A stretch of 64,000 nt of DNA from Nocardioides sp. Kera G14 (GCF_020715565.1 NZ_CP085839.1:1674001-1738000), one strand, 5' to 3'. Numbered from the stretch's first letter, positions 1 through 11,686 are shown. A program made the numbers and translations. The notes: generated by a model not told the origin, from the sequence alone.

Positions 1-830
1 AGCAGCTCCTGGACGACGCGCACATCCGCGCCACCGTCGAGCAGGTGCGTGGCGAACGAGTGCCGCATGGTGTGCGGCGAGACGTCACGCGTGACGCCGG
101 CACGTTCGGCCGTGCGGGTGAGGACCGTCCACGCGGACTGGCGCGAGAGCCGACCGCCGCGGGCGTTGAGGAAGAGCGCTCCCCCACTGCCCCGTCGATC
201 CGTCGCGCCGGCGGCGAGCTCGGGTCGACCGCGTACGAGCCAGGCATCGAGCGCCGCGCTGGCGAAGGAGCCCAACGGCACCAGCCGCTCCTTGCCGCCC
301 TTGCCGCGCAGCAGCACGGTGCCGTCGACGAGATCCAGGTCATCCACATCGAGACCGACGGCCTCGGAGATCCGGGCGCCGGTGCCGTAGAGGACCTCGA
401 GCAGCGCCTTGTCCCGCAGTCCGAGCGTCGTCTCCACGTCCACCGCCCCGAGGATCGCCTCCACGTCGGAGAGCGGCAGCGCCTTCGGCAACCGCTTGGC
501 CGGCCGCGGAGGACGTACGCCGGCGGCGGGGTCACTCGTCGCGAGGCCGTCGGCCAGCGCGAACTTGTGGAAGCCGCGCACCGCGACGATCATTCGCGCG
601 GTCGAGGTGGTGCTGAGCGGCGGGTGATCGGCATCGCCCTCGCGCAGCCGCACCTGGTAGTCGGTGAGGGTCGACTCGGAGATCGTGTCGAGGTCATCGA
701 TGCCGGCCCCCGCGAGGAAGTCCAGGTAGCGGCCGACATCGCGGCGGTATGCCGCCAGCGTGTTCGCCGACAGGCCACGCTCGACCGTGAGGTGGTCCAG
801 CCACACGCGGACCGCCTTGGACGGCACCAT
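1..830 (-). CDS. xerD: Tyrosine recombinase XerD (3' end cut by window edge)
   Basis: Site-specific recombinase that, with XerC, resolves chromosome dimers at dif. About 276 codons are visible. An N-terminal SAM-like core-binding domain covers roughly residues 1-105 and the catalytic domain follows. Visible active-site residues are the Arg of GARISE (about 153), the Lys in GKGGKER (about 177-180) and the HTMRH His/Arg pair (about 253-256). The last His/Trp and the nucleophilic Tyr lie beyond the window edge. ATG at 830 is 7 bp after the NUDIX gene stop, so it is probably cotranscribed with pyrG and the NUDIX gene. The pyrG-NUDIX-xerD order matches M. tuberculosis Rv1699-Rv1701. Confidence 0.95.
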   Translation of the reverse strand, partial: MVPSKAVRVWLDHLTVERGLSANTLAAYRRDVGRYLDFLAGAGIDDLDTISESTLTDYQVRLREGDADHPPLSTTSTARMIVAVRGFHKFALADGLATSDPAAGVRPPRPAKRLPKALPLSDVEAILGAVDVETTLGLRDKALLEVLYGTGARISEAVGLDVDDLDLVDGTVLLRGKGGKERLVPLGSFASAALDAWLVRGRPELAAGATDRRGSGGALFLNARGGRLSRQSAWTVLTRTAERAGVTRDVSPHTMRHSFATHLLDGGADVRVVQEL

Positions 831-837
831 CAGACGC

Positions 838-1415
838 TCACACCACGCCGCGCCTGGACATCACGTTGTAGGCGAGGACACCCGTGATGAGCGCGCCGTC
901 ATTCACCCGCCCCGAGACGACGTCATCGAGGAGTTCGGTGAACTGCACCCACTCCGTCGTGAGGTCGGCCTCCTCGTGCAGCATCTCGAAGTCGCCGCGC
1001 GGCGCCGGCGAGAGCCCTCTCGCGAGGTAGATGTGGAAGCGCTCGTCAGTGAGCCCCGGTGAGGTGTTGTAGCTGACGAGGTGGTCCCAGCGCTCGGCGG
1101 CGTACTCCGCCTCCTCCTGCAGCTCCCGTTTCGCCGTGTCGAGCGGGTCCTCGCCCTCGTGGTCGATGACCCCGGCGGGGAGCTGGATCATCCGTTTGCC
1201 GACGGCGTGGCGGTACTGCGAGATCACGAGCACCCGGTGCTCATCGTCAACCGCCAGCACCATCGCGGCGCCGGGGTGGGTGACGATCAGGCGCTCGAAC
1301 GGGTCGCCGCCCTCGGGCCGGGTGATCTCGTCCTTGCGTACGCCGACGACCCAGTCGTCCTTATGGATCGTGGTGGTGCCGAGCACCGGCCAGGACTCGT
1401 CGCGATCGCTGACCA

Positions 1416-1416
<1 letters not shown>
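838..1416 (-). CDS. NUDIX hydrolase, ADP-ribose pyrophosphatase type
   Basis: 192 residues, the usual size for an ADP-ribose pyrophosphatase-like NUDIX protein that hydrolyses nucleoside diphosphates linked to another moiety. The Nudix box is around residues 85-105 with RELQEEAEY. The normally conserved Gly after the EE pair is Glu here, so the substrate should not be assumed. The ATG overlaps the pyrG stop by one base (TGATG), which suggests translational coupling. It is the positional equivalent of Rv1700. Confidence 0.9.
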
Positions 1417-3990
<2,574 letters not shown>

Positions 3991-3991
<1 letters not shown>

Positions 3992-5130
3992 CAGAACCAC
4001 CCCTGCACGGTGTCGAGCCAGGCCTGACCGATGGGCGTCGCAGCCGTCGCGATGGCGACCGCTCCCAGACCGGTCACCAGGGCGACGGCGACATGCCACG
4101 GTCGGATCCGACCGGTGTGGAGGAGGGCGACCGAGGCCGCGTCGACGTACCGCTCCCCCGCGACGAGGCGCGCGAGGAACGAGCCCGCGAGGCCGGGGCG
4201 CTGCTGGTCGAGGAAGTCGGCGAGCGTCGCCGGCAGGCCCGCGCCGACGATCAACCGAGCATCGCCTGCGTGGGCCAGCAGGAGGGCGACGTCGTCGCCG
4301 CCCGCGTGCGTGCTCACGACGTGGGGCGAGACGCCCACGCGCGCCAGCGATTCAAAGGACTCCGAGGGAGTATCCGGTCGCGTGACGAAGACGACGTCGC
4401 GCGCGGCGCGCAGCACCTTGGTCGCGGGCAGCCGCGTGGTCTGCGACAGGACGATCACGTCGGGCTCGATGCGGTGCGCGCGCAGGCGGTCGGAAGCACC
4501 GTCGACCGCGATGACCGCAGCCCGCTCCTGGCGGATGAAGGAGCGCAGATGCACCATCTCGGCCGGATGTGCCTGCCCGACCACGACCACCGGCCGCCCT
4601 GCCGTCCGGGTGGAGAGCCGCGGCAGACCGTCGCGCTCGAGCAGGACGTCGAGATCCCGGCGTACCAGCTCGGCGGCGTTGTGGGTGAACGTCTCCAGGT
4701 GGACGGCCAGTCCCTGCTGGGCCCGTGACATCGCGGCCCGGACGTCGTCGGCGTCGACCTCACGCCCGGCGACGACCATCTGCTCACCGAGGCTGATCCG
4801 GCCGCCCTCGACGTGGATCAGCTCGGGGTTGTCCGCCAGCCGGGCGTACGCCGACTGGCCGATGCCCTCCACGAGCGGGATGCCCGCCTCGGCCAGCACG
4901 AGTGGCCCGAGGTTGGCGTAGCGCCCGGAGATCATCGGCTGCGCGTTGACCACGCAGACGACTCCGGCTCGGACGAGCGCCTCGGCCGTGGGACGGTCGA
5001 GATCACAGTGGTCGATGACGGCGATGTCGCCCTCGCTCAGTCGAGGCAGGAGCGCCCTCGTGGGGCGCCCGACACGAGCGGGACCGGTCACGCCGAGTGG
5101 GGTGGCGGCAGGCCGGGAAGAGATCTTCAT
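3991..5130 (-). CDS. steA: SteA-like cytokinetic-ring protein
   Basis: 379 residues, the equivalent of Rv1697/SteA, which works with the membrane protein SteB in cell separation in Corynebacterium. A soluble domain that resembles thiamin pyrophosphokinase-like folds (VVVVGQAHPAEM, VIAVDGASDRLRAHRIEPDV) is followed by one C-terminal membrane segment at about residues 350-370. ATG at 5130 was chosen over an ATG nine codons upstream because AGGTGG sits just before it. It is coupled to mctB by a 1-bp overlap. Confidence 0.82.
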
Positions 5131-5138
5131 AACCACCT

Positions 5139-5158
5139 CATGCTCGCATCCGAGCATG
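5139..5158. repeat. Perfect 8-bp inverted repeat upstream of steA
   Basis: CATGCTCG and CGAGCATG are separated by CATC in the 38-bp gap between the recN stop and the steA start. The arm nearer steA ends directly before its Shine-Dalgarno (AGGTGG). It could be a small RNA hairpin or a protein-binding palindrome. There is no T-tract, so it is unlikely to be an intrinsic terminator. Confidence 0.6.
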
Positions 5159-5168
5159 GGCGACCGGG

Positions 5169-6908
5169 TCAGCGACTCGCGTCGCGGGCCACCTCGAGCA
5201 ACTCACGGGCGTGCGCCAGTGCAGTGTCGGACTCGCTCATGCCGGCGAGCATGCGGGAGAGCTCACGCTCGCGGCCGGCGTCGTCCAACACGGTCAGTCC
5301 CGAGCTCGTGATGGTGCCATCGCTGGACTTCTGCACGACGACATGGCGGTCCGCATAGGCCGCCACCTGGGGCAGGTGCGTGACGACCAGCACCTGTGCC
5401 GAGCGCGCCAGCTGCGCGAGTCGACGACCGACCTCGACCGCGGCGGCGCCACCCACGCCGGCGTCGACCTCGTCGAAGACGAAGGTCGGCACGGGGCTGG
5501 TCCCGGCAAGCGCCACCTCGAGCGCGAGCATCACCCGGGAGAGCTCACCTCCCGATGCGCCCTTGTTGAGCGGACGCGGTTCGCTGCCGGTGTTGGCGGC
5601 AAGGAGGAGCTCGACCTCGTCGACACCGCCGGAACCGAACCGCAGGTGTCGACCGCCGACCTCGAGCGGAACCCGTCCGGACTGCGGGTCGGCCTCGGTC
5701 TGGGTGACGGCAACGGTGAGACGGGCGTGTGGCATCGCGAGGTGGCCGAGCTCCTCGGTCACCTGGGCGGCGAGCCGGATCGCGGCCTCGCTGCGGCGGG
5801 CGCTGAGGTCGGCGGCCAGGCTTCCGAGCCGGGTGCGGAGCTCGGCGCGCTCGGCGCGGAGCTCCTCGATCCTGCCGTCGGTGCCGTCGAGCTCGAGCAG
5901 CCGCTCCGAGGACGTCACGGCCCAGCTGAGCACGTCGTCGATCGTCTCCCCGTACTTCCGGGTGAGGGCCGTGAGCGCCGCGCGTCGCTCGGAGACGGCC
6001 GCGAGCCGTGCCGGATCGGTCTCGATCCGGGCAGCGTAGGAGGCGACATCGGCGGCGAGATCGGAGAGCAGGTAGGTGAGCTCGGAGAGCCGGTCGGCCA
6101 GGCTCGCGGCTTCGGGGTCATGGGCGCGCACGGCCTCGAGCGCCGTGCGGGCGGCACTCACGGTGGCCAGGGCGTCGGGGTGGCTGTCCTCGCTCGACAG
6201 TGCCTCCCGTGCCGTTTCGGCGGCGGTGCGCAGGGTGTCAGCGAAGCCGAGGCGGGTCTCCTCGGCCGCGAGCTGGGCGTCCTCCCCGGGCTCAGGGGCG
6301 ACGGCCTCGACCTCGCCGACCCCGAAGCGGAGCAGGTCCGCCTCGCGGGCGCGTTCCCGCGCAGAGGCGGTCACCGCGGCAAGCTCACGCTCCACGTCGG
6401 CGAGCTGGCGGTAGGTGTCGGCGTACGTCTGGAGGACGGTCGCCAGCTCCGGCCCGCCGAATCGGTCGAGGGCGTCGCGCTGCGCACGGCCCTGGAGCAA
6501 CCGGTGCTGGTCGGACTGACCGTGTACGGCGACCAGTGGCTCGGCCACCGATCCGAGCGTCGTGATCGGGACCGACGCGCCGCCCACGAACGCACGCGAG
6601 CGACCCTCGGTCGCGACCGTGCGGGCGAGCAGGACCGCGTCGTCCTCCACCTCGCCACCGGCCTCCACGACGGCCTCGGCGACGGAGGGAAGTGCGCTGG
6701 TGCGGACGAGGCCCTCGACGCGGGCGCTGCGACTGCCGGTGCGCACCGCGCCCGCATCGGCCCGGCCACCGAGCAGCAGACCGAGCGCGGTGACGATCAT
6801 CGTCTTGCCGGCGCCGGTCTCACCGGTGATCACGGTCAGGCCGGGACCGAGCTCCAGGACCGAGGAGTCGATGACGCCCAGCGAGGTGATCCGGAGCTCC
6901 TCAAGCAT
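5169..6908 (-). CDS. recN: DNA repair protein RecN
   Basis: 579-residue SMC-like ATPase of double-strand-break repair. The N-terminal start MLEELRITSLGVI is family-typical. Walker A is GETGAGKT, a long Glu/Ala/Arg-rich coiled coil fills the middle, and the C-terminal part has the SGGELSR signature and the Walker B region FDEVDAGVGG. The frame is open 69 codons further upstream into nadK, but family alignment places the start at ATG 6908, which overlaps the nadK 3' end by 8 bp. The tlyA-nadK-recN order equals Rv1694-Rv1696. Confidence 0.96.
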   Translation of the reverse strand: MLEELRITSLGVIDSSVLELGPGLTVITGETGAGKTMIVTALGLLLGGRADAGAVRTGSRSARVEGLVRTSALPSVAEAVVEAGGEVEDDAVLLARTVATEGRSRAFVGGASVPITTLGSVAEPLVAVHGQSDQHRLLQGRAQRDALDRFGGPELATVLQTYADTYRQLADVERELAAVTASARERAREADLLRFGVGEVEAVAPEPGEDAQLAAEETRLGFADTLRTAAETAREALSSEDSHPDALATVSAARTALEAVRAHDPEAASLADRLSELTYLLSDLAADVASYAARIETDPARLAAVSERRAALTALTRKYGETIDDVLSWAVTSSERLLELDGTDGRIEELRAERAELRTRLGSLAADLSARRSEAAIRLAAQVTEELGHLAMPHARLTVAVTQTEADPQSGRVPLEVGGRHLRFGSGGVDEVELLLAANTGSEPRPLNKGASGGELSRVMLALEVALAGTSPVPTFVFDEVDAGVGGAAAVEVGRRLAQLARSAQVLVVTHLPQVAAYADRHVVVQKSSDGTITSSGLTVLDDAGRERELSRMLAGMSESDTALAHARELLEVARDASR

Positions 6909-7818
6909 TCCGGCTCCCGCGCCACCCGTCGACGGGCAGTTGGAACTTCGCGACGAGACGGTCGGTGAACGGCGCCTCGTGAAGACGGACGAGCCGCACG
7001 GGGTGCTCACCGCGACGCACCTCGATCCGGGCGCCCGGGGCGAGGTCGACCGCGCGTCGGCCGTCGCACCACAGCACGCCCGCACCGTTGTTGCTGCGGA
7101 TGACCTCGACCGCAAGGGTCGACGTAGGCGAGACGACGAGCGGCCGCGCGAAGAGGGCGTGGGCGCTCAGCGGCACCATCAGGAGGGCCTCGACCGAGGG
7201 CCACACGATCGGGCCGCCGGCGGAGAAGTTGTAGGCGGTGGAACCGGTCGGCGTGGCACAGACGACGCCATCGCAACCGAACCGGGTCAGGGGACGGTCG
7301 TCGACCTCGACGATGACCTCGAGCATCCGCTCGCGGGCGGCCTTCTCCACGCTGGCCTCGTTGACCGCGAAGGTCCGGAAGACCTCAACGCCGTCGTTGC
7401 TCACCGTCACGTCCAGGGTGAGGCGGTCCTCGATGGCGTACTTCCGGTGGACGATCGCGTCCAGCACGGTCTCGACGTGCTCGACCTCGGCCTCGGCGAG
7501 GAACCCGACGTGACCGAGGTTCACCCCGAGGACGGGCGTTTCGCTGCCATGGGTGATCTCGGCCGCGCGAAGGATCGATCCATCGCCCCCGATCACCAGC
7601 ACGAGCTCACAGTCCTCGGCGGAGTCACTGAGCTCGATGCCCGGCAGGAAGGAGTCGCGCCCGACGCCGAGGTCGTCGGCCTCGACGGAGGCCATTCTCA
7701 CGATGATGCCGTGGGTCTCGAGCGCCTTCGTGAACTGGAGGGCGACCTCACGCGCCTCGGGCCGACCGGTGTGGGTCAGCACGAGCACGCGGCGCACCAC
7801 GTCCGCGGGAGTGCTCAT
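6901..7818 (-). CDS. nadK: NAD kinase
   Basis: 305 residues. Phosphorylates NAD to NADP using ATP or polyphosphate. The signature GGDGS (usually GGDGT) lies near residue 90 and is followed by the conserved NLGHVGFLAE. A second conserved block, TPTGSTAYNFSAGGPI, forms the nucleotide site. ATG 7818 overlaps the tlyA TGA by four bases (ATGA) and the 3' end overlaps recN, giving a coupled tlyA-nadK-recN unit. Confidence 0.96.
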   Translation of the reverse strand: MSTPADVVRRVLVLTHTGRPEAREVALQFTKALETHGIIVRMASVEADDLGVGRDSFLPGIELSDSAEDCELVLVIGGDGSILRAAEITHGSETPVLGVNLGHVGFLAEAEVEHVETVLDAIVHRKYAIEDRLTLDVTVSNDGVEVFRTFAVNEASVEKAARERMLEVIVEVDDRPLTRFGCDGVVCATPTGSTAYNFSAGGPIVWPSVEALLMVPLSAHALFARPLVVSPTSTLAVEVIRSNNGAGVLWCDGRRAVDLAPGARIEVRRGEHPVRLVRLHEAPFTDRLVAKFQLPVDGWRGSRNA

Positions 7819-8675
7819 GGCTCCAGCCTCTCATCAGTCGGGGACAGATCCGCCAGTCCGACCTTGTCGTGGACGGCCTGGCTGATGGTCCCGTCGTCGA
7901 CCGTGGCCTCACCACGGCGGAGCCACAGGAAGAACTCGACGTTGCCCGAAGGCCCCGGAAGCGGGCTGGTCGTGATGGCGCGAGCGCCCCAACCCCTGCG
8001 GGCGGCGGCATGCGCCACGGCGAGCACCGCCTCGGCACGGAGCGTTGAGTCACGGACGACCCCGCCCTTGCCCACCCGATCCTTGCCCACCTCGAACTGG
8101 GGCTTCACCATGAGTGAGAGGTCGCCGTCGGGCTGGGTCACGCCGAGCAGCGCGTCGAGCACGAGCTCGAGGGAGATGAAGGAGAGATCGCCGACGACGA
8201 GGTCGACCTGACCCCCCATCGACTCCGGTGTGATCTCGCGGATGTTGGTGCGGTCGTGGATCACGACCCGCGGGTCGGACTGGAGCTTCCACGCCAACTG
8301 TCCGTAGCCGACATCGACGGCCAGCACCTCCGCAGCACCGTGCTGGAGGAGCACCTCGGTGAAGCCACCGGTGGAGGCGCCCGCGTCGAGCGCACGGCGC
8401 CCCTCGACCTGGAGCCCCAGCGGCATGAAGGCGTTGAGCGCTCCGACGAGCTTGTGCGCGCCGCGCGAGACGTAATCAGGGCTGAGCGGATCCTCGCGGA
8501 CCACGATCGCGAGGTCGGTGGTCACTCCGGTCGCCGGCTTGGAGGCCACCGCTCCGGAGACTGTCACCCGTCCAGCGGCGATCAGCTCGGACGCATGTTC
8601 ACGGGAGCGGGCCAGCTTGCGACGGACGAGCTCGGCGTCCAGTCGCAGCCGGCGTGGGGCACGGCCGGCGGACAT
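7815..8675 (-). CDS. tlyA: 16S/23S rRNA 2'-O-ribose methyltransferase TlyA
   Basis: 286 residues. Methylates C1409 of 16S and C1920 of 23S rRNA in mycobacteria; loss gives capreomycin resistance there. An S4 RNA-binding domain (RLRLDAELVRRKLARSR onward) occupies about residues 8-70 and a FtsJ-type SAM fold follows (LDAGASTGGFT; GDLSFISL). The ATG at 8675 was chosen because the open upstream frame is Arg-rich shadow sequence; it is 2 bp after the small upstream gene. Confidence 0.94.
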   Translation of the reverse strand: MSAGRAPRRLRLDAELVRRKLARSREHASELIAAGRVTVSGAVASKPATGVTTDLAIVVREDPLSPDYVSRGAHKLVGALNAFMPLGLQVEGRRALDAGASTGGFTEVLLQHGAAEVLAVDVGYGQLAWKLQSDPRVVIHDRTNIREITPESMGGQVDLVVGDLSFISLELVLDALLGVTQPDGDLSLMVKPQFEVGKDRVGKGGVVRDSTLRAEAVLAVAHAAARRGWGARAITTSPLPGPSGNVEFFLWLRRGEATVDDGTISQAVHDKVGLADLSPTDERLEP

Positions 8676-8677
8676 GG

Positions 8678-8881
8678 TCAGTCGGACTCGGGCTGGTCGT
8701 CGAGCTGGCTGTCCGGTGCGTCCAGCGCCCGCCGAAGCTGCTCGTGGGCCCGCTCGAAGACTCCGACCTGGTCCTCGAGTGGCAGGCCGGTGGCGGCGTC
8801 GACGGACTCGAGGATCGAGTCCACGAGCGACACACCGGTGTGCACGGGCTCCGTCACGGCGTCGAGGGTCGGTTCGGACAT
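8678..8881 (-). CDS. Small conserved hypothetical protein
   Basis: 67 acidic residues with no membrane segment or known motif, predicted helical in the middle (LEDQVGVFERAHEQLRRAL). It has the position of the small ORF Rv1693 between the phosphatase and tlyA, so conservation of place is its main support. ATG 8881 lies 6 nt after TAGCCT, a putative -10 formed from the TAG stop of the HAD gene (positions 8888-8893), so it may head a leaderless transcript for tlyA-nadK-recN. Confidence 0.75.
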   Translation of the reverse strand: MSEPTLDAVTEPVHTGVSLVDSILESVDAATGLPLEDQVGVFERAHEQLRRALDAPDSQLDDQPESD

Positions 8882-8887
8882 GGGAGA

Positions 8888-8893
8888 AGGCTA
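8888..8893 (-). promoter_or_regulatory. Putative -10 (TAGCCT) overlapping HAD-gene stop
   Basis: TAGCCT matches TANNNT, contains the TAG stop of the HAD phosphatase gene and ends 6 nt before the ATG at 8881. It would start a leaderless transcript for the small ORF and tlyA. Confidence 0.45.
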
Positions 8894-9895
8894 CCGACCC
8901 GGAGCCCTCAGCCCGCTCACGTCGACGGGCGTGCCGGTACGGTCGAGTCGGTCCCAGGCCACAGCCGCGACGACGCGCCACCAGTCCGAGCTGTCACCGG
9001 CCCCGTCCACGGCCACCGTGCCGTCGGGGGCGATACGGGCCCTCCAGCCGCCGGAGGTCACGCTCTCCCCGTCCAGGTGTACGACCGGGTGCGGCTCGAG
9101 CAGGCCCGCGAGGTCGCTCGAGATGTACGTCGGCCGCTCCCCCGGCACCGCGGCGACGAGCTCCTCGAGGCCGGTCACACCCGTCATGACGAGGAGTGTG
9201 TCCACACCGGCGTTGTGGCCGCCCAAGATGTCGGTGTCGAGCCGATCGCCGACCATCAGCGGTCTCTCACCGCCGACGCGTCGGATCGTCTCGTCGAGCA
9301 GAGGACGGTCGGGCTTGCCCGCCACCTCCGGCTCGACGCCGCTGAAGCGGCGCAGCATGTCGACGATGACACCGTTGCCCGGTGCCGTGCCGTACGCGGT
9401 CGGGATGCTCATGTCGGTGTTGGTCGCCACCCACCACAGGCCCTCGCGGATGCGGACCGCGGCGCGCATGACGTCCTTCCAGAGGACATCGGGGCCGTAT
9501 CCGTCGACAAGCGCTTGGGCGGAGTCGTCATCGACCGGGACTGCGACGAGGCCCTCGGCCCGCAGCGCCTCGAAGAGCCCTTCAGCACCGAGAGCCGCGA
9601 CGGGCGTTCCGGTGCCGAGGCGCTCGACCAGTACCCGCGCGGCGGCCTGGGCGGACGTCACCACGTCTCCGGCCTCAGCCGTGATGCCGAGCTCCCGGAG
9701 GTGGTCCGCCACCGCGTCCGGAGTGCGGGCCGCGTTGTTCGTGATGAACGCGAGCTTCGTCTCAGCAGCTCGTGCGGCAGCCAGGTGGTCCGGCGCGCCG
9801 GGCACCGCCGCGCCGCTGATGTAGACGACGCCGTCGAGATCCAGCATGACCAGGTCGTACAGCTCCGTCAGTGGCCGGGCGCCGGTCGCCTTCAT
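8891..9895 (-). CDS. HAD-IIA phosphatase (NagD/Rv1692-like)
   Basis: 334 residues. Class IIA haloacid dehalogenase phosphatase. Motif I is LDLDGVVY near residue 20, motif II FITNNA near 50, and motif IV VGDRLDTDILGGHNAG near 230-245. The M. tuberculosis relative Rv1692 dephosphorylates glycerol 3-phosphate; the same role here is an inference. About 75 extra C-terminal residues follow the catalytic core. ATG 9895 is favoured over GTG 9904: a TAGGGT hexamer ends 7 nt before it, and a GGGTGG could also act as a ribosome site. Confidence 0.88.
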   Translation of the reverse strand: MKATGARPLTELYDLVMLDLDGVVYISGAAVPGAPDHLAAARAAETKLAFITNNAARTPDAVADHLRELGITAEAGDVVTSAQAAARVLVERLGTGTPVAALGAEGLFEALRAEGLVAVPVDDDSAQALVDGYGPDVLWKDVMRAAVRIREGLWWVATNTDMSIPTAYGTAPGNGVIVDMLRRFSGVEPEVAGKPDRPLLDETIRRVGGERPLMVGDRLDTDILGGHNAGVDTLLVMTGVTGLEELVAAVPGERPTYISSDLAGLLEPHPVVHLDGESVTSGGWRARIAPDGTVAVDGAGDSSDWWRVVAAVAWDRLDRTGTPVDVSGLRAPGR

Positions 9896-9902
9896 GCGCG
9901 CC

Positions 9903-9912
9903 ACCCTACGAT
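9903..9912. promoter_or_regulatory. Overlapping divergent -10 elements
   Basis: The 23-bp gap between two divergent start codons contains TAGGGT on the minus strand (9908-9903, 7 nt before ATG 9895) and TACGAT on the plus strand (9907-9912, 6 nt before ATG 9919). The hexamers share the TA at 9907-9908. Both would produce leaderless mRNAs. -35 elements are weak on both sides. Confidence 0.5.
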
Positions 9913-9918
9913 GGGCCG

Positions 9919-11037
9919 ATGGACGCGAGAACGGTGGTGCCGCCCTCGCTCGCAGGTCCGGTCAGGCTGCGTCCGTTCCGCGCCTCCATGCTCCAACCCG
10001 GCCTCGTGGGCGATCCCGCCTCGAGCCGCCTCTTCGCCCGCCCGTGGCGCGGCGTCGGTGGACGGGTCGAGAACTGGGAGCGGCGTCGGCGACTCACGAC
10101 CGACGCCTCACCTGCCGTCTACGTCCATGAGTACACAGCCGAGGGACGGACGGTCCGCGGGCTCGTGGGCCTGCTCGACGTGACGAACCGTGCCGAGGAT
10201 CCCGGCGCCGCCGCCGTCGTGCCGCATGAGGAGATCCATCCTCGACAGTCCGACGAACTCGCTGACCGAATGGCCCAGATGGGCCTCCAGCCCGCACCGA
10301 TCCAGCTGGTGTACACCGCTCCCCCGGAGCTCGCCTCCCTCGTCGAGCGTGTCACCGGCACCGCGCCGATGCGCCAGTACGCCGACCACGCGGATCAGCG
10401 TCACCGGATCTGGCCGATCCGCACGCCCGAGGACCTGGAGGCCCTCCAGCGCTCCCTCACGGACGCACAGCTCCTGATCGCCGACGGGCATCACCGGTAC
10501 GCCGCCTATCTCCGGCTCCGCGCACGGGACCCGCACGGCGGCTTCGATGCGGGCCTGGCGATGCTGGTGGACCAGGCCACGACACCGCTTCATGTGGGTG
10601 CGATCCACCGCGTCCTTCACCGAGTGCGACTCGACGACGTCGCGGCGGCGGCGAGATTGATCGGCACTGCCCTCGAATACCGGCCTGCCGGCGTACGCCC
10701 TGAGCCGACCGGCGAGCTGGTCGTCGCCACGGATGGCCACCAGTGGGCGACGCTCAAACTGCCCCGGCCGGGCGACCGAACTGTCGTGGAGATGCTTCAT
10801 GAGCGACTCATCCCCGCTCTGCCCCGCGGCCCGTGGGGCGTGGACCACCACCACACGGTCGAGGCCGCCCGCGAGGCACTGAGGCACCGCGCCGGCGTCG
10901 CGCTCCTGGTACCGGCCCCGACCTTCCACGAGGTTCTCGCCACCGCTGCAGCCGGACATACGCTCCCGGAGAAGGCGACCTCCTTCCAGCCGAAGCCGAG
11001 TCTGGGTGCACTCATGCGCGTGCTGCGCGCCGAATGA
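9919..11037 (+). CDS. DUF1015 family protein
   Basis: 372 residues, soluble, full length for the DUF1015 family, which has no established biochemical role. Recognisable blocks are LRPFRASM at the N terminus, the conserved IADGHHRYAAYL near residue 190-200 and a C-terminal EKATSFQPKP segment. ATG 9919 sits 6 nt after TACGAT and has no Shine-Dalgarno, suggesting a leaderless mRNA. It is divergent from the HAD phosphatase and its 3' end overlaps the convergent SSB-like gene by 26 bp. Confidence 0.82.
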   Translation: MDARTVVPPSLAGPVRLRPFRASMLQPGLVGDPASSRLFARPWRGVGGRVENWERRRRLTTDASPAVYVHEYTAEGRTVRGLVGLLDVTNRAEDPGAAAVVPHEEIHPRQSDELADRMAQMGLQPAPIQLVYTAPPELASLVERVTGTAPMRQYADHADQRHRIWPIRTPEDLEALQRSLTDAQLLIADGHHRYAAYLRLRARDPHGGFDAGLAMLVDQATTPLHVGAIHRVLHRVRLDDVAAAARLIGTALEYRPAGVRPEPTGELVVATDGHQWATLKLPRPGDRTVVEMLHERLIPALPRGPWGVDHHHTVEAAREALRHRAGVALLVPAPTFHEVLATAAAGHTLPEKATSFQPKPSLGALMRVLRAE

Positions 11038-11374
11038 CGCGCCCGCCCTCGACTTCGACCTCGGCGCGCGACAGCGTCCTGCCGCCCGCCTGGTAGAACC
11101 GCCGCCGGAACGCGCCCCGGATCGCCACGAGGTCGCCGGCACACCAACCCCCGACTGTCCGCATGAGACCGGGGCGCCAAGCAGTGCACTCGACCACGTC
11201 GACGGTCTGGGTCCCGCGCCGGGCGACCTCCGGGCGCTGCACGACCACGCGGAAGACCATGATCGCATCGCCACTGGGGAGCTCACGCCGCTCGGCCGCC
11301 ACACTCAAGCGGCCGACCAGCCGTACTTCGTTCACCGCATCCGTAGCGGCGGGTGTCTCGTTCTGCGTTGTCAT
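11012..11374 (-). CDS. Short SSB-like single-stranded DNA-binding protein
   Basis: 120 residues forming one OB fold of the SSB family (NEVRLVGRLS, VVECTAWRPG, VAIRGAFRRRF). It stops right after the fold with a basic end (VIRRAARA) and lacks the acidic DD-x-PF type tail that canonical SSB uses to recruit partners, so it is probably an accessory paralogue rather than the replicative SSB. GGAGGTGAT precedes the start; ATG 11374 is chosen, GTG 11377 being possible. It lies just beyond the rRNA operon on the same strand. Confidence 0.8.
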   Translation of the reverse strand: MTTQNETPAATDAVNEVRLVGRLSVAAERRELPSGDAIMVFRVVVQRPEVARRGTQTVDVVECTAWRPGLMRTVGGWCAGDLVAIRGAFRRRFYQAGGRTLSRAEVEVEGGRVIRRAARA

Positions 11375-11530
11375 CACGCATCACCTCCACGCGACACTCT
11401 CCGAGGAGCCATCGACCTCAGCCGCGGCCGGAGAACGGGGCTGTGGAAACAGTGGACTGAGCGCGAAAGCAGGGACGACCGGTGGTCTCTGGTGCGCGAG
11501 CGCCGGGACAGAAATGCTCGGAAATGGCAG

Positions 11531-11558
11531 CAGGGCCACCCTCGAAAGGGTGGCCCTG
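11531..11558 (-). terminator. rRNA operon terminator hairpin
   Basis: A perfect 12-bp GC-rich stem (CAGGGCCACCCT with its complement) and a 4-nt loop lie 11 nt beyond the 5S 3' end. The T-tract is weak (CATTTCC), as is common in actinobacteria. The rest of the 190-bp gap before the SSB-like gene shows no other feature. Confidence 0.8.
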
Positions 11559-11569
11559 CGCAAATTATG

Positions 11570-11686
11570 TCCGGCGGCGTCCTACTCTCCCACGACCTCG
11601 CGGTCGCAGTACCATCGGCGCTGAGAGGCTTAACTTCCGGGTTCGGGATGGGACCGGGTGTTTCCCTCTCGCTATGGCCGCCGTAA
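11570..11686 (-). rRNA. rrf: 5S ribosomal RNA
   Basis: About 117 nt. The 5' part reads TTACGGCGGCCATAGCG, the conserved middle CCCATCCCGAACCCGGAAG is present, and the 3' part GGACGCCGCC pairs with the 5' end. Ends were placed by the terminal helix and may be off by 1-3 nt. Last gene of the 16S-23S-5S operon. Confidence 0.95.
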
